This document shows positions 27,813-37,273 of a stretch of 64,000 nucleotides of DNA, piece by piece. The notes beneath the pieces are model-generated. The model had not been told where the DNA came from. It saw only the letters and a program-made list of their open reading frames with translations, and did not search any database. Position 1 is the first letter of the stretch; every line of letters starts with the position of its first letter. The position numbers and the translations under genes were made by a program. This DNA is from Agilicoccus flavus (GTDB lineage: Bacteria; Actinomycetota; Actinomycetes; Actinomycetales; Dermatophilaceae), in contig NZ_JACYXE010000001.1 in NCBI RefSeq assembly GCF_014857905.1, forward strand, positions 62,001-126,000, written 5' to 3'.

Positions 27813-29069
27813 TCAGATGGGCGCCACGGGGTCGACGGGCGACACGGGCCCGGGCCGCCGCCGCCGCGGGCACATCGACGTGTAGTGCCCGATCGTCAGG
27901 CAGTGCCCGCACCGCGGGAGCCGCGCCGGCGGCCGGGGCGGCGGCGGCGGCTTGCGCACCGGGCGTGCGAACGATCCCGACCCCGGCGGGGGCGCGGGCG
28001 GCGCGGGCGGGGGCACGAGGTCGTCGAAGTAGCCGGGCGATCCCAGGGAGGCCGCGGCCGCCCGCAGGTGTCGCAACCGGGCCGCCCCCAGCCGGGGTCG
28101 CTCGAACGCGGCCTCGCGTATCGACTCGAGCAGGTGCTCGAGCACACCCCGGATGTCGGCGGCGGAGTACCCCGACCGCGCCAGCACGCCGCCCAGCTCC
28201 CGCACCTCGTCGGCGACGATGCGGCCGCGGGCGAGCAGCCCGACGACGGTCTCCACGTAGAGGGCCACGCGCGGGTCGTGCGCCTCCCTGGCGCCCATGC
28301 GCAGGCCGGCGAGGAGCTCGGCGAGCCACGGGTCGGTCGCGGGGGCCGGCGGGCGGTGGGACCGGCTGCGCGCCGGCCCGGGCGCCGGAGCGGGCCCCGA
28401 GAGGGCCGGGGGCGCCGGCACCGGATAGACGATCGCCTCTCGGTGCCGGCCGAGAACGGCCGCCGCGACGCCGGTGACGAGCCGCGCGTCGTCGGCCGCG
28501 GCTCCCGTCGGCGGAGCCAGGTTCAGGTGCGCCGCGAGCGTGGGCAGCCGGTGGTTGGGCGTCGGGATGCTCGCCTGCGCGAGGCGGAAGGTGTCGAGGG
28601 CGGGAAACGTCGGCGGCAGCAGCGACGCGGCCCGGAACTCGGCCGCGAGGAAGGCCTGCGTGAGGTCGGCGCGGTGGGCGGCGACGACGTGGCCCTCGAG
28701 CCGGGCGAGCAGCGAGCGCCCGACGTCGCCGAACCGCGGGGCGCCCGCGACGTCGGGGACCACGAGGCCGTGCAGGAGCAGGGGCCCCACGTCGCCGGGG
28801 GCCGGGTCGAGCAGGGTGGCCCACTCGTCGACGAGGCGCCCGTTCGCGTCGAGGCGCACGACGGCGATCTCGACGACCCGGTCGCGCATCGGGGTGAACC
28901 CGCTCGTCGCGAGCGAGACGACGGCGTACGGCCCGCGGTGGACGGCCTCGCCGTCGGCGGCGGCCTCGCCGGGGCGCAGGAGCCGACCGGGCGCGAGGAG
29001 GCGTCGTGGACCGGCTCCGGGTGCGGGTGGGCTCGGCGCGGCGCCCGGCCCGCTCCCGATCCCGTGCAT
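27813..29069 (-). CDS. Degenerate DnaQ/RNase T-fold protein with C-terminal CCHC zinc knuckle
   Basis: A 418-residue protein in three parts. Residues about 48-215 align by eye with DEDDh 3'-5' exonucleases (VVEIAVVRLDANGRLVDEW, LHGLVVPDVAGAPRF, AFLAAEF, NHRLPTLAAHL), but the catalytic acids are gone. The D-x-E of motif I reads SLA (S52, A54), the motif II Asp is replaced, and the motif III His is Ala. A helical middle domain (about 245-350) resembles the tail found in related actinobacterial exonucleases. After a proline-rich linker comes CGHCLTIGHYTSMC, an exact C-x2-C-x4-H-x4-C zinc knuckle (C387, C390, H395, C400). The protein probably binds nucleic acid without cutting it. ATG at 29069 assumed; divergent from the dimethylargininase gene. 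Confidence 0.8.
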   Translation of the reverse strand: MHGIGSGPGAAPSPPAPGAGPRRLLAPGRLLRPGEAAADGEAVHRGPYAVVSLATSGFTPMRDRVVEIAVVRLDANGRLVDEWATLLDPAPGDVGPLLLHGLVVPDVAGAPRFGDVGRSLLARLEGHVVAAHRADLTQAFLAAEFRAASLLPPTFPALDTFRLAQASIPTPNHRLPTLAAHLNLAPPTGAAADDARLVTGVAAAVLGRHREAIVYPVPAPPALSGPAPAPGPARSRSHRPPAPATDPWLAELLAGLRMGAREAHDPRVALYVETVVGLLARGRIVADEVRELGGVLARSGYSAADIRGVLEHLLESIREAAFERPRLGAARLRHLRAAAASLGSPGYFDDLVPPPAPPAPPPGSGSFARPVRKPPPPPRPPARLPRCGHCLTIGHYTSMCPRRRRPGPVSPVDPVAPI

Positions 29070-29321
29070 CGCTCCCTCACGTCCCGCTCGTCCTCGCCGG
29101 CGCCCGACGCCGCCCGACGGCACCGGTCGCGGCCCGTGCCGCCCGCCGATCCCGCAGGAGCGCGGTGCCCGCTGCGGCGGCGCGACGACGTGCTGCCCTG
29201 CCCCGCCCATCGGCCCGGGGTGTCGCGACGTGAGGCCACACGGGGACGCCGCACGGGACGCCGCAGCGCGGGCCGAGACGACGGGCCGGGCGGCGCGGGC
29301 GGTCGTGGCAGGGTGGGACGC

Positions 29322-30092
29322 ATGCACCGCCGCCTCGCGCTCGTCCGCCGCCCCGGCCCCCGGCTCGCCGACGGTCTCGTCACGCACATCGAGCGCAGCG
29401 ACGACGTCGACCCCGACCTCGCCCTGCGGCAGTGGCAGGGCTACGTCGACGCCCTGGCGGCACACGGCTGGGAGACCGTCGAGGTCACGCCGGTGCCCGA
29501 CTGCCCCGACGGCGTCTTCGTCGAGGACACCGCGGTCGTCTACGGCGACCTCGCGGTCCTCGCCCGCTCCGGCGCACCGGAGCGGCGGGCCGAGGCCGCC
29601 GGGATGCGCGAGGCCCTGCAGGGGCAGGGGTACCGCGTCGCGGAGATCACCGCGCCCGGCACCCTCGACGGCGGCGACGTCCTCAAGCACGGCGGCACGG
29701 TCTGGGTGGGGCTCGGTGGCCGCACGAACAAAGCCGGCGTCTCCTCGCTGCGGGCCCTGCTCGAACCGCTCGGCGCCCGTGTCGTGGCCGTGCCCCTGAC
29801 CACGGTGCTCCACCTCAAGTCGGCGGTGACGGCCCTGCCCGACGGCACGGTCGTCGGCTACGCACCGCTCGTCGACGACGCCTCCCTGTGGGACCCCTTC
29901 CTCGCGGTGCCCGAGGAGGCCGGCGCCCACGTCGTCCTGCTCGGCGACGACACCGTGCTCATGTCGACCTCCGCGCCCCGGACCGCCCGCCTGCTGCGCG
30001 AGCGAGGGCTGCGGGTCGTCGCGGTCGACATGACCGAGTTCGAGAAGCTCGAGGGGTGCGTCACCTGCCTCTCGATCCGACTGCGGGGCTGA
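29322..30092 (+). CDS. N(omega),N(omega)-dimethylarginine dimethylaminohydrolase-like amidinotransferase-fold enzyme
   Basis: A 256-residue enzyme of the dimethylargininase/arginine deiminase superfamily. The substrate-binding acidic pair is in DGVFVEDTAVVY (E68, D69), the catalytic His in LHLKSAVTALPDG, and the nucleophilic Cys in EGCVTCLSIRL (C249, the same number as in the Pseudomonas enzyme). Predicted activity is hydrolysis of methylated arginine, or a close guanidine compound, to citrulline and dimethylamine. It is a stand-alone gene starting at ATG 29322, with a terminator shared with the convergent alcohol dehydrogenase gene. Confidence 0.9.
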   Translation: MHRRLALVRRPGPRLADGLVTHIERSDDVDPDLALRQWQGYVDALAAHGWETVEVTPVPDCPDGVFVEDTAVVYGDLAVLARSGAPERRAEAAGMREALQGQGYRVAEITAPGTLDGGDVLKHGGTVWVGLGGRTNKAGVSSLRALLEPLGARVVAVPLTTVLHLKSAVTALPDGTVVGYAPLVDDASLWDPFLAVPEEAGAHVVLLGDDTVLMSTSAPRTARLLRERGLRVVAVDMTEFEKLEGCVTCLSIRLRG

Positions 30093-30127
30093 GCAACCGG
30101 GTGACCCGACGCGCCCTCCGAACGCCC

Positions 30128-30164
30128 GACGGGCGCCCGCCCCGGGTCGGGACGGGCGCCCGTC
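30128..30164. terminator. Bidirectional terminator between dimethylargininase and alcohol dehydrogenase genes
   Basis: GACGGGCGCCCG (30128-30139) and CGGGCGCCCGTC (30153-30164) form a perfect 12-bp stem with a 13-base loop, centred between the convergent stop codons at 30092 and 30180. Confidence 0.8.
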
Positions 30165-30179
30165 GGGGCGCGGGACGGA

Positions 30180-31220
30180 TCAGTCGAGCGTCGCCGTGTC
30201 GATGACGAAGCGGTAGCGCACGTCGGAGTTGACGACGCGGTCGTAGGCCTCGTTGACCTGGTCGGCCGAGATGACCTCGACCTCGGCGCCGAGGTCGTGC
30301 TTCCCGCAGAAGTCGAGCATCTCCTGCGTCTCGGCGATCGAACCGATCATCGAGCCGGCCAGGGTCTTGCGGCCCGGGATGAGCGCGAAGGCCGGGATCT
30401 CTATCGGCTTCTCGGGGGCGCCGACCTGCACGAGCGCGCCGTCGGTCCGCAGCAGCCCGAGGTACTGCGCGAGGTCGAGGTTCGCCGAGACCGTGTTGAC
30501 GATGAGGTCGAAGCTGCCGGCGAGGTCCTCGAAGGTGGACTCGTCGGAGGTGGCGTAGTAATGGTCGGCGCCGAGCCGCTCGCCGTCCTCCTTCTTCTTC
30601 AGCGACTGCGAGAGCACGCTGACCTCGGCGCCCATCGCGTGGGCGATCTTGACCGCCATGTGGCCGAGCCCGCCGAGGCCGATGACGGCGACCTTCTTGC
30701 CGGGGCCGGCGTTCCAGTGCGCGAGCGGGGAGTACGTCGTGATGCCCGCGCACAGCAGCGGCGCGGCCACGTCGAGGCCGAGGTTCTTGGGGATGCGCAG
30801 CACGTAGTTCTCGTCGACGACGATGTGCGTCGAGTACCCGCCCGCGGTGGGCTTCCCGTCGCGGCCCGTCGCGTTGTACGTGCCGACGTTGCCCTTGAGG
30901 CAGTAGTTGTCGAGGCCCGCCTTGCAGTTCTCGCACTCGCGGCAGGAGTCGACGAAGCAGCCGACGCCGACGTGGTCGCCGACCTTGTACCGGCTCACGC
31001 CCGAGCCGACCTCGTCGACGACGCCGGCGATCTCGTGCCCGACGACCATGGGGTACTCGATCTGGCCCCATTCGCTGCGGACGGTGTGGATGTCGGAGTG
31101 GCAGATGCCGGCGAACTTGATGGCGATGCGCACCTCGTGCTCGCCGACGTCCCGGCGCTCGATCGTCGTGCGCTCGAGCGGCTGGTCGGGGGCGACGGCG
31201 GCAATGGCATTGACCTGCAT
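30180..31220 (-). CDS. Zinc-dependent NAD(P) alcohol/aldehyde dehydrogenase (cinnamyl-alcohol-dehydrogenase type)
   Basis: A 346-residue medium-chain dehydrogenase. The catalytic zinc site is in [17 protein letters not shown] and [12 protein letters not shown], the structural zinc in [15 protein letters not shown], and the Rossmann motif in [20 protein letters not shown]. The pattern [15 protein letters not shown] places it in the YahK/Ahr/CAD group, which reduces aldehydes with NADPH. ATG at 31220 has a GAAAGGGA ribosome site. It is a single gene; a role in aldehyde detoxification is likely but inferred. Confidence 0.93.
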   Translation of the reverse strand: MQVNAIAAVAPDQPLERTTIERRDVGEHEVRIAIKFAGICHSDIHTVRSEWGQIEYPMVVGHEIAGVVDEVGSGVSRYKVGDHVGVGCFVDSCRECENCKAGLDNYCLKGNVGTYNATGRDGKPTAGGYSTHIVVDENYVLRIPKNLGLDVAAPLLCAGITTYSPLAHWNAGPGKKVAVIGLGGLGHMAVKIAHAMGAEVSVLSQSLKKKEDGERLGADHYYATSDESTFEDLAGSFDLIVNTVSANLDLAQYLGLLRTDGALVQVGAPEKPIEIPAFALIPGRKTLAGSMIGSIAETQEMLDFCGKHDLGAEVEVISADQVNEAYDRVVNSDVRYRFVIDTATLD

Positions 31221-31477
31221 GTGGTGTCCCTTTCGCGTGGACTGTGCGTCGACATCCACGCTAGCCCCGGCCGGACCGTCCCCCGACGCGAGGGTGTCGC
31301 GGTCCGTCCGGCCGAGCCGGGACGCGGCCGCCGATCGCGCCGGCGAGAGCCGCAACGCCGACATCGCGCGCGCGGACCGCCTCGCCGAGGTGGAACGCGA
31401 AGCCCGGGAGCGGGCGGCGTCCACGGCGTGAGACTCGCCCTGGATCACCACTGCTCGACGCCGATGTTCGGCGCGGT

Positions 31478-32824
31478 TCAGGCGAAGAGGGCACGCCCGA
31501 TGTGCTCCCCCGGCCGGGCGCCCGGCGGGACGGCGAACAGGGCCGATCCGCGGTGCTGCAGGTACTCCATGAGGCCGTCCTGGCGCGACATGCGGGTCTG
31601 CATGGGCACGTACTGCGTGCGGGGGTCGCGGACGTAAGCGATGAAGAAGAGGCCCGCGTCGAGGCGGCCCAACTCGTCGTTGCCGTCGGTGAAGTTGTAG
31701 CCGCGGCGCAGCATCTGCACCCCGCCGTTCTGGCTCGGGTGCGCGAGACGGACGTGGGAGTTCATCGCCACCAGGGGCGCTCCCCCGCGGCCGGTGAGCG
31801 CGAAATCGGGTTCGGTGAACTCCGTGCCCCCCGACAGCGGCGCCCCCTCCTTGCGGTCGCGCCCGACGAGCGACTCCTGCTCGCTCAGCGACGTCCGGTC
31901 CCACGTCTCGATCGTCATGTTGATGCGGCGGGCGACGAGGTAGCTGCCCCCGGCGAGCCACCCGGCGCGGGGGTCGTCCCCGGCGCCCACCCAGACGTGC
32001 CGCGACACGGCGTCCGGGTCCTCGGCCTTGAGGTTGGCCGTGCCGTCCTTGAACCCGAAGAGGTTGCGCGGGGTGGCCTGCGACGTCGACGTCGAGCTGG
32101 TGCGTCCGAAGCCGAGCTGGCTCCAGCGCAGCGCGGCCGTCCCGAAGGCGATCCGCGAGAGGTTCCGGATCGCGTGGACCGCGACCTGCGGGTCGTCGGC
32201 GCACGCCTGGACGCACAGGTCTCCGTCGCTGCGGCGGGGGTCGAGGTTGTCGGCGGGGAAGTGCGGCAGGCGGCGCAGGGCGGCCGGCTGCCGGGCCGCG
32301 AGCCCGAACCGGTCCTTCCCGGCCGCGTCGCGGAACAGGGTGGGGCCGAACCCGAACGTCAGCGTGAGCCGGGACGCGGCCAGCCCGGACGCCTCGCCCG
32401 TGTCGTTCGGCGGCGCATCGTAGGAGGCCGGGTCGCCGCCCACCGGCCGGCCCGCGGTCAGCTCGGCCGCCGCGGCCGTCCACGCCGTGAGCAGGGCCAC
32501 GACGTCCTCCCGCGAGGTCGTCGTCAGGTCGAAGCTCGCGAAGTGCAACCGGTCCTGCGCCGGCGTGACGATGCCGGCCTGCCGCTCGCCGTGGAACGGG
32601 TAGGCGTCGGGCGCCGCGGGCGGCGGCGGGGGCGGCTCCTGCGCGCTGGCCCGCCCACCCGCGAACCCCGCGACCCCCATCGCGGCGGCGCCCGCCCCGG
32701 CCCAGCCGAGCAGACCCCGCCGGCTCATCCCCGAGCGGCCGGTGGAGCCGGTGGAGCCGTCGGCGACGGGCGCCGTCGAGGCGGCGGCGTCGTCGGAGAC
32801 GGCGTGCGGGATGGACTCGGTCAT
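31478..32824 (-). CDS. efeB: Dyp-type haem peroxidase / deferrochelatase EfeB, Tat-exported
   Basis: A 448-residue exported haem protein, last gene of efeUOB. The N-terminus has a twin-arginine signal ([20 protein letters not shown]) ending near ASA. The DyP signature GFKDGTAN is present, with the catalytic Asp, as is the proximal-haem His region [13 protein letters not shown]. In E. coli EfeB oxidises ferrous iron for uptake and can extract iron from haem. It follows efeO by 13 bases. The Tat signal fits folding with haem before export. Confidence 0.95.
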   Translation of the reverse strand: MTESIPHAVSDDAAASTAPVADGSTGSTGRSGMSRRGLLGWAGAGAAAMGVAGFAGGRASAQEPPPPPPAAPDAYPFHGERQAGIVTPAQDRLHFASFDLTTTSREDVVALLTAWTAAAAELTAGRPVGGDPASYDAPPNDTGEASGLAASRLTLTFGFGPTLFRDAAGKDRFGLAARQPAALRRLPHFPADNLDPRRSDGDLCVQACADDPQVAVHAIRNLSRIAFGTAALRWSQLGFGRTSSTSTSQATPRNLFGFKDGTANLKAEDPDAVSRHVWVGAGDDPRAGWLAGGSYLVARRINMTIETWDRTSLSEQESLVGRDRKEGAPLSGGTEFTEPDFALTGRGGAPLVAMNSHVRLAHPSQNGGVQMLRRGYNFTDGNDELGRLDAGLFFIAYVRDPRTQYVPMQTRMSRQDGLMEYLQHRGSALFAVPPGARPGEHIGRALFA

Positions 32825-32837
32825 GCGATCACGGCTC

Positions 32838-34025
32838 TCAGACCACCGCGGCGGTCAGCTTGCTCAGCGGCTCGGACAGGGCGTTGACGGCGTCGGAGAG
32901 CGCCTTGACCTCGGCCTTGGACAGCTCGGTGTACCCGACGAAGCCGTCCTTGCCCTCCTTGTGGGTGTCGAGCAGCTTCTGCAGCGCCGAGAAGCGGAGC
33001 TGCAGCTGCGCATCGAGGGCGGCGTCCCGCTTCGACAGGATGGGCCGCAGCCCCTCCCACGCGACGCGCGCGCCGTCGACGTTGGCCTGGAAGTCGTAGA
33101 GGTCGGTGTGGCTCCAGATCTCCTCCTCGCCGGTGACCTTGCCCTTGGCGACCTCGTCGAGCAGGCCCTTCGCGCCGTTGCCGATCTGGTCGACGGTGAA
33201 CGTCATCGACCGGGTGCGGCGGTACAGCTCGTCGGTGTCCTTCGTGAGCTGGTCGGCCATGGCCGCGCGCTGGGCGGGCGTGAAGGCGGTGTAACCCGTC
33301 TTCGGCGGCCACAGGTCCTTCTCGATGGCGTGCCAGCCGGTCCACTTCTGCCCCGGCTCGAGGTCGGCCTCCCGCAGGTCCATCCGGGGGTCGAGGTCGC
33401 CGAAGCTCTCGGCGACGGGCTCGATGCGCTCCCAGTGGACGCGCGCCGGGGCGTAGAGGGCGCGGGCGCGGTCGTCCTGACCCGCCTTGTACAGGGCGAC
33501 GAACCGGGCCGTCTCGGCCTTGAGCTGCTCGGTCTGGTCCTTGACGTACGACGCGTACTGCGCGTTGGCCTGCTTGACCAGCTCGGCGTCGGCGCCGGTC
33601 GCGGCGAGGTCCGCTCCCGAGTCGGTGACCGTGAAGGGGTGACGGATGCCGGAGCCGACCATGCCCGGCTTGCACGCGGTGTAGTACGTCCCGGGCACCG
33701 CCCGCACGACGAGCTCGCGCGACAGGCCCGGGCCGATGTTCTCGACCTCCCCGACGATCCGGAGGCCGTCCTGGGCGAGCAGGTAGAACTCGGTGACCTT
33801 GCTGCCGCCGTTCGTCACGTCGAAGACGAGGTTGCCGGAACCGGCGGTGTTCGTCGACACCGTGCACTCGGCGTCGGTGGACGTCACGGTCATCGGGCCC
33901 GCCGCGCCGGAGGAGGCGCCGCCCCCGGACGACGACGACGGCGGGTTGTCGGTGCACCCGGCCAGGGCGATGAGCGCGGCCGTGCCGGCGGCGGTGAGGG
34001 CGAGGCCGCGGGTGGGGGACGTCAT
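32838..34025 (-). CDS. efeO: EfeO iron-uptake lipoprotein (cupredoxin-like plus imelysin/M75 domain)
   Basis: A 395-residue lipoprotein (lipobox LAGC) with a Ser/Gly linker, an N-terminal cupredoxin-like domain of about 110 residues (LVFDVTNGGSKVTEFYLL and GTYYTACKPGM) and a C-terminal helical M75 domain. The metal-binding HxxE motif is in KWTGWHAIEKDLW. EfeO captures iron outside the membrane and passes it to EfeU. The gene overlaps efeU by four bases (ATGA at 34025) and precedes efeB by 13 bases. Confidence 0.95.
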   Translation of the reverse strand: MTSPTRGLALTAAGTAALIALAGCTDNPPSSSSGGGASSGAAGPMTVTSTDAECTVSTNTAGSGNLVFDVTNGGSKVTEFYLLAQDGLRIVGEVENIGPGLSRELVVRAVPGTYYTACKPGMVGSGIRHPFTVTDSGADLAATGADAELVKQANAQYASYVKDQTEQLKAETARFVALYKAGQDDRARALYAPARVHWERIEPVAESFGDLDPRMDLREADLEPGQKWTGWHAIEKDLWPPKTGYTAFTPAQRAAMADQLTKDTDELYRRTRSMTFTVDQIGNGAKGLLDEVAKGKVTGEEEIWSHTDLYDFQANVDGARVAWEGLRPILSKRDAALDAQLQLRFSALQKLLDTHKEGKDGFVGYTELSKAEVKALSDAVNALSEPLSKLTAAVV

Positions 34026-34909
34026 GACGAGGCTCCTTGCTGGGCCGGGCGCGCCGACGCGCCGGAGGTGGGGGTGGCGCCGGCGTCGGTCCGGCGGGGC
34101 CGGGCGACGGAGCGGACGAACAGGGCCATGACCGGGACGACGTAGGCGAACCAGACGGCCACCTCGAGCACGGTCATGGCGGGCGAGAGGTTGAAGACGC
34201 CCTTGACGAGGGTGCCGACCACCGAGGTCGGCGGGATGGCGCCGCTGACGTCGAAGGCGAGGGTGTCGAGGCCGGGCAGCAGGCCCGCCTCCTGCAAGTC
34301 GTGGACGCCGTAGGCGAGCACGCCGGCGGCGACGAGCACGAGGAAGGCTCCGGTCCACGTGAAGAACCGGCCCAGGTCGAGGCGGACGGCGCCCTTGTAG
34401 ACGCCGACGCCGAGGGCGACCGCGGTGGCGAGGCCGAGGAGGGCGCCCACGAGCGGGGCGGTCGTCGAGGCGTTGTCGCGCGCGGCGGCCTGGGTGGCGG
34501 CCCACAGGAAGAGGGCCGTCTCGAGGCCCTCGCGGCCCACCGCGAGCACGGCGACCCCGACGAGCGCGCCCCACCCGGCCTCCGCGGCCGCGTCGACCCG
34601 GCCCTTGAGCTGGCCGGACAGCGTCCGGGCCGTGCGGGCCATCCAGAAGATCATCCACGTGACGAAGCCGACGGCGACGATCGACAGCCCGCCGCCGATC
34701 GCCTCCTGCGCCTCGAACGTCAGTCCCTTGGGACCGTACGTGAGCAGCGCGCCGAACCCGAGCGAGACGGCGACGGCGATGGCGACGCCGCCCCAGATCG
34801 CGGGCAGGTGCCGGGTGCGGCCGGTGCGGACGAGGTAGGCGACGAGGATGACGACGACGAGCGACGCCTCGAGCCCCTCGCGCAGGCCGATGAGGTAGTT
34901 CGCGAACAC
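34022..34909 (-). CDS. efeU: Iron permease EfeU, FTR1 family
   Basis: A 295-residue membrane protein with about seven hydrophobic helices and the two iron-channel motifs of the family, REGLE in IGLREGLEASLVV and again in VGREGLETALFLW. It imports iron using EfeO and EfeB. GTG at 34909 (VFANYLIGLREG) is chosen since the family starts just before the first REGLE helix; AGGGGG lies nine bases upstream. A candidate iron box is about 50 bases upstream. The polar tail after the last helix is about 30 residues. Confidence 0.95.
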   Translation of the reverse strand: MFANYLIGLREGLEASLVVVILVAYLVRTGRTRHLPAIWGGVAIAVAVSLGFGALLTYGPKGLTFEAQEAIGGGLSIVAVGFVTWMIFWMARTARTLSGQLKGRVDAAAEAGWGALVGVAVLAVGREGLETALFLWAATQAAARDNASTTAPLVGALLGLATAVALGVGVYKGAVRLDLGRFFTWTGAFLVLVAAGVLAYGVHDLQEAGLLPGLDTLAFDVSGAIPPTSVVGTLVKGVFNLSPAMTVLEVAVWFAYVVPVMALFVRSVARPRRTDAGATPTSGASARPAQQGASS

Positions 34910-34957
34910 GGCGGGCCCCCTGCGGCGCGGGACGGTCCGCGGGCGGCGGGCCGGTGG

Positions 34958-34976
34958 GTAGGACAGACACACCTTA
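34958..34976. promoter_or_regulatory. Candidate IdeR/DtxR-type iron box upstream of efeU
   Basis: GTAGGACAGACACACCTTA matches 12 of 19 positions of the consensus TTAGGTTAGCCTAACCTAA, keeping the AGG and ACCT half-site cores at the right spacing. It is the only AT-leaning patch in the gap between efeU and the LytR_C gene and lies about 50 bases before the efeU start, where an iron-dependent repressor would act. The call is by eye. Confidence 0.45.
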
Positions 34977-35095
34977 GTTCCGCGGCGGCCCGTCCACACA
35001 GTGCCCTAGGTCCCGGCCCGCCCTACGACGCCGAGCGGCGAACGCCCGCGAGCGCGCGAGCCGGAGTGAGCGCGACCACCGGCCCGCCCCGAGGG

Positions 35096-35614
35096 TCAGC
35101 AGACGGGAGCGGGGGTCGCGGGCGTCTTCGAGACGGTCGTGAACGCCGAGCCGAGGACGAGGTCCACGCCGGCGTCGGTGCGCCGGTCGGCGACGAGCTT
35201 CGCGCCGGGCACCCGCGCGGCGACGACGGCGGCCGCGGCGGCGCCGGCCGGGCCGTGGCGCACCTCGGCGGGGCCCTTCACCGTGCGTTCGAGGGGGTCG
35301 TTCTTCACCGCGGCCACCGCGAAGCCCTGGGCCTTCATGCCCGTGGCGGCGCGCGCCGCGAGCCCGGCCCGGTCCGTGGCGTTGTAGACGTTCACGCTCA
35401 CGCGCGCCGGGGCGGGCGGGGGTGTGCACGTGGCGGCCGGTGCCGCGGGGGCGCGGCCGGCGTCCCCGGAGCGCTGGTTCCACAGCAGGGCGACGGCGAG
35501 CGCGAGCACGAGGAAGGCGACCAGCGACCCGAGCACGAGCGCCGCCCGGCGGCGCCGCCGCTGCTCCGTGGTGCGCCCGGCGACGCGGACGTACCCCTCG
35601 TCGTTGTCCTCCAT
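35096..35614 (-). CDS. Membrane-anchored LytR C-terminal (LytR_C) domain protein
   Basis: A 172-residue protein. A short cytoplasmic N-terminus with a basic run [12 protein letters not shown] leads into one membrane helix (about residues 24-46). An Ala/Pro linker and a LytR_C domain outside the cell follow, with the motif VSVNVYNATDRAGLAARAATGM and the later GVDLVLGSAF. In actinobacteria such proteins occur alone or fused to LytR-CpsA-Psr ligases and may bind cell-wall polymers. It is divergent from the HerA-like gene, with 65 bases between. Confidence 0.88.
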   Translation of the reverse strand: MEDNDEGYVRVAGRTTEQRRRRRAALVLGSLVAFLVLALAVALLWNQRSGDAGRAPAAPAATCTPPPAPARVSVNVYNATDRAGLAARAATGMKAQGFAVAAVKNDPLERTVKGPAEVRHGPAGAAAAAVVAARVPGAKLVADRRTDAGVDLVLGSAFTTVSKTPATPAPVC

Positions 35615-35679
35615 GAGCGCCGATCATGCCCGCTGCACGGGCCCGGACCAAGCGGGCCCGCCGGGCTACGCTGGCCCGC

Positions 35680-37263
35680 GTGAGCGACCCCACCGCGCAA
35701 CTCGACGCCGTCCGCACCGGATACCGCTTCGACGGGCCCGCCATGCAACTGGGCGCGGCCGTCTCCCCCGGAGGGCAGGCGCACGCCGACGCCCCCGTCG
35801 CCCTCCCCCTGTCGGTGATGAACCGGCACGGCCTCGTGGCCGGCGCGACCGGCACGGGCAAGACGAAGACCCTGCAGCTCATGGCCGAGCAGCTCGCCGC
35901 GAACGGTGTCCCCGTCTTCCTCGCCGACATCAAGGGCGACCTGTCGGGGCTGTCGGCGCCGGGCGCCGACAACGAGAAGGTGCGCGCCCGGGCGAGCGAC
36001 GTCGGCCAGAGCTGGGAGGCCATGGGCTTCCCGGTCGAGCTGTACTCCCTCGGCGGCCAGGGCACGGGCATCCCCGTGCGCGCGACGATCACCTCGTTCG
36101 GGCCTACGCTGCTCGCGAAGGTGTTGGGGCTCAACGCCACCCAGGAGAGCAGCCTCGGCCTCGTCTTCCACTACGCCGACAAGCGGGGCCTCGCCCTGCT
36201 CGACCTCGCCGACCTGCGGGCCGTCGTCCAGCACCTCACGTCCGCCGAGGGCAAGGCCGACCTCAAGGAGCTCGGCGGCCTCTCGTCGGCGACGGCGGGG
36301 GTCATCCTGCGCGAGCTCATCGGCTTCTCAGACCAGGGCGCCGACGTGTTCTTCGGCGAGCCCGAGCTCGACACGGCCCACCTGCTGCGCACCTCGCCGG
36401 AGGGCCTGGGGATCATCTCGTGCCTCGAGCTGCCCGCGGTCCAGGACCGGCCTGCCGTCTTCTCGACGTTCCTCATGTGGCTGCTCGCCGACCTCTTCCA
36501 CGACCTGCCCGAGGTGGGCGACGTCGAGAAGCCGAAGCTCGTCTTCTTCTTCGACGAGGCCCACCTCCTCTTCGACGACGCGAGCAAGGAGTTCCTCGAC
36601 CAGATCGAGCAGACGGTCCGGCTCATCCGGTCCAAGGGGGTCGGTGTCTTCTTCGTCACCCAGACCCCGCGCGACGTGCCGAGCGGCGTGCTCGGGCAGC
36701 TCGGCAACCGCGTGCAGCACGCGCTGCGCGCGTTCACCCCCGAGGACGCGAAGGCCCTGAGCGCCACGGTGAAGACGTTCCCCAAGAGCGGGTACGACCT
36801 CGAGGAGCTGCTCACCGGCCTCGGCACCGGCGAGGCCGTCGTCACCGTGCTCTCCGAGCGCGGCGCGCCGACGCCCGTGGCCTGGACACGGATGCGGGCG
36901 CCGCAGTCGCTCATGGGGCCGATCGACGCCGCGGCCATGACCGCGCTCGTCGACGCCTCGCCGCTCAAGGCCACCTACGCCGAGGCGATCGACCGCGAGT
37001 CCGCCTACGAGGTGCTCACCGCGCGGCTCGAGAAGGCGCCCGCCCCCGGGGCGGCGGGGCAGACCCCGCCCGCCGATCCCGGGCCGACCGGCGACGCGCC
37101 GGCGCCCGAGAAGCCCGAGCGGAAGGCCGAGAAGGAGGAGCCCGGGATGATCGAGAAGGTCGTCCGATCGTCGGCGTTCCGGTCGATGCTGCGGTCCGCG
37201 GGCACGCAGATCGGCCGCGAGATCACCCGGTCGCTCTTCGGGACGGCCCGGCGCCGGCGCTGA
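35680..37263 (+). CDS. HerA-like DNA helicase/translocase, DUF853 (YjgR) family
   Basis: A 527-residue P-loop ATPase with Walker A GATGTGKT at residues 55-62, an ADIKGDLSGL segment, Walker B LVFFFDEAHLLFDD and QTPRDVPSGVLGQLGNR near the sensor. These are features of the HerA/FtsK-type DUF853 family. A Pro/Glu/Lys-rich linker of about 45 residues and a short C-terminal domain (SSAFRSMLRSAGTQIGREI) close the protein. GTG at 35680 (VSDPTAQLDA) is preferred to an ATG 18 residues upstream because that stretch is only Arg/Ala-rich. The cellular role of the family is poorly defined. Confidence 0.88.
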   Translation: MSDPTAQLDAVRTGYRFDGPAMQLGAAVSPGGQAHADAPVALPLSVMNRHGLVAGATGTGKTKTLQLMAEQLAANGVPVFLADIKGDLSGLSAPGADNEKVRARASDVGQSWEAMGFPVELYSLGGQGTGIPVRATITSFGPTLLAKVLGLNATQESSLGLVFHYADKRGLALLDLADLRAVVQHLTSAEGKADLKELGGLSSATAGVILRELIGFSDQGADVFFGEPELDTAHLLRTSPEGLGIISCLELPAVQDRPAVFSTFLMWLLADLFHDLPEVGDVEKPKLVFFFDEAHLLFDDASKEFLDQIEQTVRLIRSKGVGVFFVTQTPRDVPSGVLGQLGNRVQHALRAFTPEDAKALSATVKTFPKSGYDLEELLTGLGTGEAVVTVLSERGAPTPVAWTRMRAPQSLMGPIDAAAMTALVDASPLKATYAEAIDRESAYEVLTARLEKAPAPGAAGQTPPADPGPTGDAPAPEKPERKAEKEEPGMIEKVVRSSAFRSMLRSAGTQIGREITRSLFGTARRRR

Positions 37264-37273
37264 CCGGCGTGGC

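Noticed and set aside
27885-29321. A long plus-strand upstream extension of the dimethylargininase frame.
   Set aside because: It is antisense to the degenerate DnaQ-fold gene, and the natural start with family N-terminus is ATG 29322.
31294-31431. A 45-residue plus-strand frame ([20 protein letters not shown], then a helical [16 protein letters not shown]) between efeB and the alcohol dehydrogenase gene.
   Set aside because: No ribosome-binding site, and composition like random GC-rich translation; only the helical end is suggestive.
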